Shown in pieces: positions 1 through 6,334 of a stretch of DNA of 7,540 nt. The DNA is from an uncultured Desulfobacterales bacterium (GTDB lineage Bacteria > Desulfobacterota > Desulfobacteria > Desulfobacterales > G020354645): the NCBI GenBank assembly GCA_947259865.1, contig CAMYNZ010000183.1:1-7540 (forward strand), read 5' to 3'. A program made the position numbers and the translations under genes. The first letter of the stretch is position 1. The number at the start of each line of letters is the position of its first letter. The notes below the pieces were generated by a model, which saw nothing but the letters and a program-made list of their open reading frames with translations, made no database searches and was not told the DNA's origin.

Positions 1-1854
1 AAGCTTAATGGTCTTTTGAAAGGCCGCTTCGGCTTTTTCGTAGTATTTTTGAGCCGCATAGGTCTGTCCCATCAAATAACTGGCAATTGCATCTTCAGGG
101 TTTTTTCGAATACGTTTTTGGCAGGTTGAGATCGCCAGCTCGAATTTTTTTTCAAGTATATATCGCCGAATGAGATTGGTGACAATTACATCTGAATCTG
201 GATTTATTCGATGGCCGCGTTCCAGAACCGCCACAGCTTCTTTCCCATTATTTTCATTGGCATACAGACCGCTTAATTTATTGTATCCAACAACGCTGAA
301 GGGAAACTGCTCGATGATGCTTTCATATTCCAGCCTGGCACGACTCAGGTCTTTCATTAAGAAATAAACATCTCCCAGTTCGGTGCGAGCTTTGATATTG
401 TCCGGGTCGCTTGCCAAAAGGGTGAGTAGTTGGGCGGCTGCGGGTTCATAATCCTTTTTCCTCACATAAACTTTCGCCAATTTTCTGCGCACTTTCCTCG
501 AATCCGGATGGATTTGCAGTGCTCTGTGCAACGTATCGGCCGCAAGTTCGAATTCCTGGCTGATGATATGGGCTTCGGCCAATCGAAGATAACCTTCTAT
601 GTTTTCAGGCTTTTCGTTGACGACAGTCCTGAATTCGGAGACAGCGTTAACGCCTTCGCCCTTGATGAGAAATATGGTCCCGCGTATAAAATGGCCATCG
701 ACGCTCAAAGGATTTTCGGCCAGAACTTCCTGGACATATTTTTCGGCTGATCCCAAATCTCCTCTGAATAGGTAAATTTTAGCGAGCGCGTTTTTGACCA
801 GGATAATACCCGGATTGGACGGATCCTTCTGCAGTGATAGGCTTTTAGTAAGGGTAGTGGTTGCCTTTTTGATTTGGTTGGTGTTCAAATAAAGCTCTCC
901 GAGCTGGAGGCGGAGTTTAAAACTCTCTTTATTAACGGCGATCCCTTTTTTCAACGATTGCTCTGCATCATCAAAGGCTTTGTTGGCAATGTAAAATCGG
1001 GCCACCCGGATCATGTTATCCTCATTCAGGGGGTCTTCCGCAACGAGTTGGGCGAGGGCAGCCCGGGCTTTGCTTTTCAGATCTGCCCGCCAAAATAATT
1101 TAGCTAAATTTAATTTGTGAAATGGATTATCCGGCTCTAAATCAATGACCCGCTGTAGCGCTGAAACGGCATTTTCGTATCGACCGTCTTTGGCATAGAA
1201 TACGCCGAGACGGGTGTGAAGTCTGGTCGATGATGGATTGGCCTTGATGCCGTTCAACAGGGTCTGTTCCGTATTTTGCCAATCATGTTCCTGGGAAAAT
1301 ATTGAAGCCAGCATTAGATACAGGTCTGGATCGCTGGCCCCATTCGCCAGTAAATTTAAGAGAAGCGCCCGGGAATCCGTAATTTTTTTTTCTGCTAATA
1401 AAACCGCTGCCTTCAAAAGCAATCCACGCGGATCCTTGGGATCCTGGGTCAAAATCAGCTCGACTTTTTCAGCGGCACGTGCGACGGCATTGCCGGCCAG
1501 GAACAGTTGCGCCAGTTGTTGTTGCGAACCCAGATGCCGGGGATCAAGATCTACCGCCTTGGAAAAATATTTGTATGCTCTTTTGACATCTCGTTCTTTT
1601 ACAGCCACCAGACCGAGGTAATAATACGCATCCAGAAACTTGGGATCGATCTGGAGGGCGTTTTTTAGCTCCAAGCGTGCCTTCAGGTAATCTCCCGTCT
1701 CATAAAAAGCCTTGCCTTTATCAAAGTACTTTAGCTTTTTTTGCTCGGGTCCACCGCAGCTCAGTATCAAAACGGCTAGCAACAGGATAAGCCCAGATAT
1801 ACTTAATTGCCTGATATATTGACATATTTTTTTCTTGAACAATGAGTCGCGCAT
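1..1854 (-). CDS. TPR-repeat lipoprotein, PrsT-like (C-terminus beyond window)
   Basis: The frame is open for 618 codons from ATG at 1854 to window position 1 with no stop, so the gene is cut by the edge. The N-terminus has a basic region (FKKK, residues 6-9), a hydrophobic stretch (residues 19-31) and a lipobox ILSC with Cys33, indicating an SPII-processed envelope lipoprotein. From about residue 43 onward it is almost entirely tandem TPR units of about 34 residues (roughly 17). They carry the usual pattern such as AYYYLG...RAYKYFSKAVDLDP and GYLRLAEAHI...AADTLHRALQIHPDS. TPR solenoids bind proteins and have no catalytic residues. Lipoprotein, long TPR array and exosortase/EPS context together resemble the PEP-CTERM-system TPR lipoprotein PrsT, usually about 900 residues; if so, about a third is missing here. 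An in-frame TGA lies six codons upstream of the ATG, so no longer start exists. No clear Shine-Dalgarno is visible. The PrsT assignment is inference; the TPR lipoprotein call is firm. Confidence 0.88.
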   Translation of the reverse strand, partial: MRDSLFKKKICQYIRQLSISGLILLLAVLILSCGGPEQKKLKYFDKGKAFYETGDYLKARLELKNALQIDPKFLDAYYYLGLVAVKERDVKRAYKYFSKAVDLDPRHLGSQQQLAQLFLAGNAVARAAEKVELILTQDPKDPRGLLLKAAVLLAEKKITDSRALLLNLLANGASDPDLYLMLASIFSQEHDWQNTEQTLLNGIKANPSSTRLHTRLGVFYAKDGRYENAVSALQRVIDLEPDNPFHKLNLAKLFWRADLKSKARAALAQLVAEDPLNEDNMIRVARFYIANKAFDDAEQSLKKGIAVNKESFKLRLQLGELYLNTNQIKKATTTLTKSLSLQKDPSNPGIILVKNALAKIYLFRGDLGSAEKYVQEVLAENPLSVDGHFIRGTIFLIKGEGVNAVSEFRTVVNEKPENIEGYLRLAEAHIISQEFELAADTLHRALQIHPDSRKVRRKLAKVYVRKKDYEPAAAQLLTLLASDPDNIKARTELGDVYFLMKDLSRARLEYESIIEQFPFSVVGYNKLSGLYANENNGKEAVAVLERGHRINPDSDVIVTNLIRRYILEKKFELAISTCQKRIRKNPEDAIASYLMGQTYAAQKYYEKAEAAFQKTIKL

Positions 1855-1905
1855 AAAAATTTTATATTTTCAGCAGGTTGTGAAATTAATCGGATGTGGT
1901 TTATA

Positions 1906-1923
1906 TTGATACTTACTTATCAA
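1906..1923. promoter_or_regulatory. 18-bp dyad TTGATA-N6-TATCAA, possible operator
   Basis: A perfect 6-bp inverted repeat (TTGATA 1906-1911, TATCAA 1918-1923) with a 6-bp spacer lies about 52-69 bp upstream of the TPR lipoprotein ATG. That is a plausible position for an operator near a promoter. The half-sites resemble FNR/CRP-family halves (TTGAT/ATCAA), but the central spacing of 8 bp between these 5-mers does not fit the 4 bp of an FNR box. The role is inferred, and dyads of this size also occur by chance in AT-rich DNA. Confidence 0.25.
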
Positions 1924-2046
1924 GCGTTAATAACAATACCTGAGTTTAGCAATAAAATAAAGATCTTTGCCTGTAAATGTCACCGAATTCTGGAACTATC
2001 GGTCATAGATTCAGGCCGAAATGTTAGGGCATATTTATGTAACTGA

Positions 2047-2108
2047 CGGGATAATCTTGGTCGTGTAAAAAAAAGAATCTTGAGGAAATCGGGATTATCA
2101 AATCTTGG
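2047..2108. repeat. Short direct repeats (AATCTTG x3; CGGGATWATC x2)
   Basis: AATCTTG occurs at 2053-2059, 2076-2082 and 2101-2107, with start-to-start spacings of 23 and 25 bp. CGGGATAATC (2047-2056) and CGGGATTATC (2090-2099) are near-identical copies, each running into or close to an AATCTTGG. The outer units are therefore an imperfect direct duplication, with two extra bases (AA) in the second. They lie just downstream of the WecA-like stop. They could be protein-binding repeats or the remains of a small duplication; nothing in the sequence decides which. Confidence 0.5.
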
Positions 2109-2116
2109 GGGCAAGA
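2067..2116 (-). terminator. Weak terminator candidate after WecA-like gene
   Basis: Read on the minus strand, a 5-bp hairpin (TCTTG-CCCC-CAAGA, 2116-2103) begins 14 nt after the stop codon and is followed by TTT. A run of eight T lies further on (2074-2067), after a very weak stem. Neither is a strong intrinsic terminator: the stem is short and the long T-run is not directly under it. Partial read-through to the TPR lipoprotein gene is quite possible. Confidence 0.25.
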
Positions 2117-2130
2117 AAACAGTACGAAGA

Positions 2131-3768
2131 TTAAATCAGTCCTCGTACCCAAACCGTCAGCAGGGCTGAGATGATTGTCAAGCTGAAACCGTGCAGTTCG
2201 CCTCTGAGTTCACCAACCAATACCTCGTAACTGAAGAGCATTGCGATAATCTTGGCTGCAAATAATCCCATTTGATAGCTTTGTATCTGGGCATCCGGCA
2301 GGTTGGGAACAATCAGGGCTATGAAAAGTATTAAAAAATCCGTGGGAGTCGTTTTAAAGCCGTTCTGTCTGCGGGTAAGTTTGAGCATCCAAATTACAAA
2401 AAACACCAGAAAAAGAAAAGAAAGGTTGTAAATCCTCACAAATTCGTAGCTCAACCAGGGAACCATTTTTACATGACTCTGGTAAACGAGCAAGGGGACC
2501 AGAAAATACATTGCCAGCTTCAGTGTTATTTCCATCCATTCAGCTTTAAAAAGCATTATGAGTAAAATGAAACAGGCCAGACCAAAGCTCATGATGTGGA
2601 ATGGGGTCGGAATCGTTGCCGGCAGCAAGCAGGTAAAAAGTAAAATGGACGGGAGGCCCATCAAAACCGTCCAATAGGAAATTTTAATAAAGATCGTTTT
2701 CTCTCTCAAGACCGTGAGTTTGCCGCTGAAAACACCTTCTAATATATCATGACGGTTAAATCGCCAGCCGGTTCGGGCCGCATAGGATAACCATGACAGG
2801 ATAGCAGTGGCAAAAACCAGGTAGAAAATAAATAGAAACCATTCCGAATAAAATCTAAAAATAAATGCTGCTGTTACCAGGAAAGCTTGCAATATATAAA
2901 TCGTAAAAACGGCTTCACTGTGAAACAGGCCAATATTTATTAGCTTGTGGTGCAGATGATTTTTGTCTGCCACAAAAGGCGATCGTCCCTTGGCCAACCG
3001 TTGCAGCATAACGACAAAGGTATCCAGAACAGGAATTCCAAACAAAAACAAAGGGAATAACGGGCTGACAGGATTTTTTCCCTGGGTGAGGCTCAGGGAT
3101 AACGTTATGGCCAGAAAGCCCAGTAGCAGACTGCCGGCATCACCCATGAAAACGACAGCCGGATGGGTATTAAATCGCAGAAAAGCAAATATGGCCCCGA
3201 TGACTGCCACAGAAAATACGGCGATCACCAGGTTGCCGCTCTGATAGGCCAGCAAACCGATACAAATAAAGCATAGCAGAGAGATCCCGCCGGCCAAACC
3301 ATCCAGACCGTCAGACAGATTCATGGCATTGGTAACTCCCACAATGACTATGAGCGTGAGCGGAATAGAGAAATAGTCCGCAATCAGCGTACCGTTCGGC
3401 AGCAGAGTTCCCAGAAATTTTATTTTTAATCCGCCAAAAATTATTACGATCAGGGACGCCAATATTTGTCCTGCAAATTTAGACTTATAACTCAGATTTT
3501 GGCGATCGTCGATGAACCCGCACAAGACAATAACCGTTGAACCGATCAAAAGGGACTGTATAAATCTCCCATTGGGTACCCAAAAGAAAACCGGCAAAAG
3601 CACTCCCACAGCCATTGCCAGACCGCCGATTTTTGGTTTTGGATGGGTGTGCATGGATCTTCCGTTGGGTACATCGACTGCATGAAGCCAGACCGCATAA
3701 TTCTTAAAAATCGGAATCAGGGTCATGGTAATGAACAAAGATAGCAATAAAGTGGTTAATAAAATCAT
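2131..3768 (-). CDS. WecA/MraY-family polyprenyl-phosphate sugar-1-phosphate transferase with C-terminal membrane extension
   Basis: This inner-membrane enzyme would transfer a HexNAc-1-phosphate from a UDP-sugar to undecaprenyl phosphate, the first committed step of a lipid-linked glycan. Numbering from the chosen start (545 residues), all family motifs are present. They are GRSMH (36-40) with P-x-P-x-x-GG, the Mg-binding DD (87-88), NAMNLSDGLDGLAGG (147-161), MGDAGS (208-213) and the HLHH histidine motif (271-274). These support activity. The family core ends near residue 335; about 200 more residues follow with several hydrophobic segments, which is unusual and unassigned. The frame is open to an ATG at 3849, giving 27 extra polar residues before the first membrane helix. 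I prefer ATG 3768 because family members begin at that helix and because a -24/-12 element would place the transcript start near 3844. A weak AAGA lies a few bases before 3768. Substrate sugar is unknown; UDP-GlcNAc is the family default. Confidence 0.92.
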   Translation of the reverse strand: MILLTTLLLSLFITMTLIPIFKNYAVWLHAVDVPNGRSMHTHPKPKIGGLAMAVGVLLPVFFWVPNGRFIQSLLIGSTVIVLCGFIDDRQNLSYKSKFAGQILASLIVIIFGGLKIKFLGTLLPNGTLIADYFSIPLTLIVIVGVTNAMNLSDGLDGLAGGISLLCFICIGLLAYQSGNLVIAVFSVAVIGAIFAFLRFNTHPAVVFMGDAGSLLLGFLAITLSLSLTQGKNPVSPLFPLFLFGIPVLDTFVVMLQRLAKGRSPFVADKNHLHHKLINIGLFHSEAVFTIYILQAFLVTAAFIFRFYSEWFLFIFYLVFATAILSWLSYAARTGWRFNRHDILEGVFSGKLTVLREKTIFIKISYWTVLMGLPSILLFTCLLPATIPTPFHIMSFGLACFILLIMLFKAEWMEITLKLAMYFLVPLLVYQSHVKMVPWLSYEFVRIYNLSFLFLVFFVIWMLKLTRRQNGFKTTPTDFLILFIALIVPNLPDAQIQSYQMGLFAAKIIAMLFSYEVLVGELRGELHGFSLTIISALLTVWVRGLI

Positions 3769-3854
3769 ATTCTTAATATAAATGCTTAAAAATAATCTAT
3801 TTTCTGTTAGGTATCCGTTAGAGACAGTTTTACGAAAATGTTTACACATTGTAA

Positions 3855-3870
3855 TGCAATAAATATACCA
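3855..3870 (-). promoter_or_regulatory. Sigma-54-like -24/-12 promoter for WecA-like gene
   Basis: On the minus strand the 16-mer TGGTATATTTATTGCA fits the RpoN consensus TGGCAC-N5-TTGCW. It has GG and GC separated by exactly 10 bp, TTGCA intact and an upstream C (CTGG). The weaker CAC part is TAT. The transcript would begin near 3844, leaving about a 76-nt leader to ATG 3768 and excluding ATG 3849. A dyad cluster sits about 95 bp upstream, as expected for an activator site. This is a pattern match only. Confidence 0.45.
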
Positions 3871-3934
3871 GCAAATAGTAAATTAAAATACCAATGAATT
3901 ACAATTAGTTATAAGGATGGGTCATTGGAAGGCA

Positions 3935-3966
3935 TGACAAATATTGTCAAAATATGACAATATTTG
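3935..3966. promoter_or_regulatory. Overlapping dyads (TGACAA/TTGTCA x3), possible activator or operator site
   Basis: A perfect 12-bp inverted repeat (CAAATATTGTCA 3938-3949, TGACAATATTTG 3955-3966) has a 5-bp AT spacer. The same bases contain three TGACAA half-sites in alternating orientation: 3935-3940 (+), 3944-3949 (-) and 3955-3960 (+). They form one 15-bp dyad with a 3-bp centre and one 17-bp dyad with a 5-bp centre. A stem this AT-rich without a T-run is a poor terminator, so a dimeric regulator site is more likely. It also contains a TTGACA on the minus strand (3950-3945), but no good -10 follows at 17 bp. Confidence 0.5.
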
Positions 3967-4062
3967 AAGGAGAAAGACGGTTATCGTCGTATATTGTTGA
4001 TAACAGCCTCAACTACATCATTTATTGTAGGTCCTAATTGATGGCAAAAGGGGGCAGATAAT

Positions 4063-4081
4063 AAAAAAAGCGGGTATTTTT
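4063..4081 (-). terminator. Weak terminator-like element after the three-gene operon
   Basis: On the minus strand, about 50 nt past the DUF218 gene stop, five A (4081-4077), a short TACCCGC and seven T (4069-4063) could form an A/U-only stem ending in a U tract. The stem has no G-C pairs, so termination would be weak. It is listed because it is the only T-run element between this operon and the WecA-like gene. Confidence 0.2.
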
Positions 4082-4131
4082 GATCAATCATCACTGTTTA
4101 TAAAATAAATCGTGAATAACCATCTTTAAAA

Positions 4132-4755
4132 TTAGTAAATAAAGTAAGCGGCTATCAATTTTTTGTATTCACGTACAATCCTATGCCGAGATTCTCTTAT
4201 CATCCACCAGGGCTTGCCGGATGAATGTTTGGTCTGCACCGGTTGATAAAAAAACTGGGGAGCAGATTTTTGGCCGGCATTTTCAAAGGCCATCTTGGCG
4301 CGGCGCATATGGTAGTCCGAACTGACAATAATTGCTGTTTTTATTTTAAACTGTATCATAATACTTAACGTTTTTTGGGCTTCGATGTAGGTGCCTCCAT
4401 ACCGGTTCAATAGTTGCCGATCTTGCTGATCATAGGTTCCGATAATTACGCTGGATTCAGGAATAGCTGGAATTATGTTGTAGTGATGCAATACCCACGA
4501 CCATTTGAAGCTTGGATGCCGGGTCGGCAGGATGATATATCGGACCCTTCCCTGATGATAGTAGGCGGCTCCTCTGAGTACTCTCATCCGGTCTTCATAG
4601 GGTGAACCGGCCAATATAACCACCGCGTCAACATTGTGGGGAATATTTTTATCGGCAATGCGTAAAAACTTTTCGCCTGCGAACATGAATAGCAGGACGA
4701 GACCTGTCAATACACCCAAGGATATTCCGACAATTATACCGATTGACTTTTTCAC
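4132..4755 (-). CDS. DUF218 (YdcF/SanA/ElyC-like) membrane-anchored protein
   Basis: This 207-residue protein has one N-terminal membrane helix (about 5-26) preceded by KK, so the soluble domain probably faces the periplasm. The DUF218 fold is marked by DAVVILAG (43-50), Arg56 in the following helix, TYIEA (122-126) in place of the more usual S/T-x-x-EA segment, and the hallmark SSDYHMRRA (145-153). The usual SGG after the second strand is absent (ILPTRH instead), so it is a divergent member. Family proteins (SanA, ElyC, YdcF) are linked to envelope integrity and polysaccharide precursor metabolism, but their chemistry is unsettled, so I give no reaction. The start is GTG, 1 bp after the TAA of the exosortase gene, with only a weak AGG upstream, suggesting translational coupling. 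Its position directly after the exosortase argues for a role in surface protein or polymer assembly; that is inference. Confidence 0.85.
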   Translation of the reverse strand: MKKSIGIIVGISLGVLTGLVLLFMFAGEKFLRIADKNIPHNVDAVVILAGSPYEDRMRVLRGAAYYHQGRVRYIILPTRHPSFKWSWVLHHYNIIPAIPESSVIIGTYDQQDRQLLNRYGGTYIEAQKTLSIMIQFKIKTAIIVSSDYHMRRAKMAFENAGQKSAPQFFYQPVQTKHSSGKPWWMIRESRHRIVREYKKLIAAYFIY

Positions 4756-4756
4756 A

Positions 4757-6334
4757 TTATCTGGGACCTGTTATTTGATTTTCGGATAAAAATTTAAGAA
4801 GCGTATCCATCATATCCCTTACAAACTGATCCAACCTCTTTTCCGCCACAGCCATATTTTCATCCGGACCCAGCGGTGTAATGGGTCGAATGAAAAGATC
4901 GTGAGTATTATCGCTGCGTAATGCGTGCAATGTCAGGTGCAACCGGTTGATATTTACATCCGCAGAAACCTGGGATTTAGTTTGAAACCAATAAAATACC
5001 AGTTGTCTGTATCCCATTTTTTCAATGAGCATTTTGCGTACCACTATGGCATTGAATCCCGCAACATCTGTTATTTTGTGGTTTGCACTGGCGAGTGTTT
5101 TCCAGCCGATGGAGGGCAGGCAGACATTTGGACTGTGGAAAAAATTTTCACTCTCTGTGAAAGGTGATCCACGATAACCGATGTACAGCGATACCAATTT
5201 ACCGTTTAAGGATCTGTAAATGCCGTTGAAAGCGTCTTCTGCGCCGGACAGCGCAATGATCCTGGCCTCTATGTCTTCCGGGCGACCCTTCCATTGATTG
5301 AATTGTAAGGGAAAATTCGTGAGGCCTTTGTTAATTATCAATGGCGGCAGGGAGGCGGCAGCATATCCCAGGATGCCGGCTAAAATAAGAAATATCGAAG
5401 AAACCACTATCGAAATTTGGCTTTTCGCCGGCATTTTAAGCAAGGAATCACGGATAGCGTTTATCTGTGTTTTTGTTCGGGTGGGTTTGTGGCGCTGGAT
5501 AAAACTGAGGATATGGTAAAATAAAAACAACAACATCAGGGCAAAAAGAAACAACAGCCAACCGGAAAAACCGTGAAAAAAGCCATCAGCCAGCTGTACA
5601 CTGAATTTTTGAGCCAGAAAACCCGTGCCACCGATTCTCAAAGCGTTAGTTAAAATAGCAATAGGGATTGTAGCTACAACCAGGAGCGCTTGTTTCCAGC
5701 GGGATTTTTCGAAAAAATAAACGAATATAACACCCAATGCCAGCAGCGGTAGGATATACCGAAGACCGCTGCAAGCATCTGCAACCTGCAACTGTGTGAC
5801 TCCAAGATCGATTATATTTCCTTCGACATAAACGGATACACCCAGCAACCGGAGAATTAATTCACCCAATTTGGTTGATACCACTTTCAAGGGTACACCG
5901 ATTTTAGTCTGAATCAAGGTCGGTAATGGAATCATAAATATCAAGAGCGACAATGGAAATGCCAGAATTTTGAAAATTTCCTTACCGAAGCAAAACAGAC
6001 AAATTGATAGGATCATCAAGGGCAGGGCCGGTCGAACGGCAGATGGACTTGAGCCCAGTATTCCATAGATACTGATTATTAAAAAAATAAAAAAGAATAC
6101 ACCGCCAAGCCAGGAGGTAGAAACCGGTGTGGACGCGATTAAACGTCTTTTGTTCCAGATAATAAATGCGGTTATCAAAGGAATGGAAAGGGCATAAGAA
6201 TAGTCACCGTCCTGCAGCCACAAACCGAACAACCCCCTTATTGTTTGAGCATAACACAATAAAAATGCGAGCGCCAAAAAAGCCAATCCAAAGTACTTAT
6301 TGGATAGGGCTAATATTGTTTTGTTAGTTGTCAT
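4757..6334 (-). CDS. xrtD: Exosortase fused to EpsI domain (XrtD-like)
   Basis: This 525-residue polytopic inner-membrane protease/transpeptidase family member is expected to recognise C-terminal PEP-CTERM-like sorting tags and process exported proteins. Residues about 15-280 hold about eight membrane segments and the exosortase core. The core includes the family segment IPLPTLIQTKIGVPL (135-149), catalytic Cys188 in ADACSGLR, Arg233 in NALR and His254 in FFHGFSGW, so the Cys-Arg-His set is complete. After a basic loop (281-300) and another membrane helix (about 306-328) comes an EpsI domain (about 330-525) with its HSPNVCLPSIGW motif (400-411). In many loci EpsI is a separate gene or a fusion; the fused form matches my recollection of XrtD (VPLPA-CTERM type), so the subtype is less certain than the family. 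The ATG overlaps the glycosyltransferase stop (ATGA), and no good Shine-Dalgarno is seen, implying coupled translation. No substrate gene lies in this window. Confidence 0.93.
   Translation of the reverse strand: MTTNKTILALSNKYFGLAFLALAFLLCYAQTIRGLFGLWLQDGDYSYALSIPLITAFIIWNKRRLIASTPVSTSWLGGVFFFIFLIISIYGILGSSPSAVRPALPLMILSICLFCFGKEIFKILAFPLSLLIFMIPLPTLIQTKIGVPLKVVSTKLGELILRLLGVSVYVEGNIIDLGVTQLQVADACSGLRYILPLLALGVIFVYFFEKSRWKQALLVVATIPIAILTNALRIGGTGFLAQKFSVQLADGFFHGFSGWLLFLFALMLLFLFYHILSFIQRHKPTRTKTQINAIRDSLLKMPAKSQISIVVSSIFLILAGILGYAAASLPPLIINKGLTNFPLQFNQWKGRPEDIEARIIALSGAEDAFNGIYRSLNGKLVSLYIGYRGSPFTESENFFHSPNVCLPSIGWKTLASANHKITDVAGFNAIVVRKMLIEKMGYRQLVFYWFQTKSQVSADVNINRLHLTLHALRSDNTHDLFIRPITPLGPDENMAVAEKRLDQFVRDMMDTLLKFLSENQITGPR

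Larger units (their letters stand above)
1855..2130. other. Intergenic spacer between WecA-like gene and TPR lipoprotein gene
   Basis: This AT-rich 276 bp gap contains no credible ORF or RNA gene. It holds three copies of AATCTTG near the WecA-like stop, an 8-nt T-run on the minus strand (2074-2067), and an 18-bp dyad at 1906-1923. It also holds an imperfect dyad, TCACCGA / TCGGTCA, at 1980-1986 / 1999-2005. I could not find a convincing sigma-70 or sigma-54 promoter for the TPR gene. It may have its own promoter here or be read through from the WecA-like gene. Confidence 0.6.

Noticed and set aside
1..6. Window begins exactly at AAGCTT (HindIII site)
   Set aside because: It might hint at a clone boundary, but the reading frame runs smoothly to it and nothing else suggests an artefact.
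170..1621. Several plus-strand ORFs of 65-127 codons
   Set aside because: They lie antisense within the continuous TPR-coding frame, whose repeat pattern is unmistakable; they are compositional shadows.
3945..3950. Perfect TTGACA (-35) on the minus strand within the dyads
   Set aside because: The hexamer 17 bp downstream is CAATGA and the 18-bp option AATGAC, both poor -10 elements, so a sigma-70 promoter is not supported.
3980..4004. GTTATC / GATAAC inverted repeat and the nearby CTACA / TGTAG repeat (4013-4030)
   Set aside because: The arms are 5-6 bp with loops of 8-13 nt in AT-rich DNA, as expected by chance; no T-run or promoter element adjoins them.
3954..4037. A 27-codon plus-strand ORF starting inside the dyad cluster
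   Set aside because: It has no Shine-Dalgarno, overlaps the regulatory palindrome, has no recognisable features and runs against every gene in the locus.
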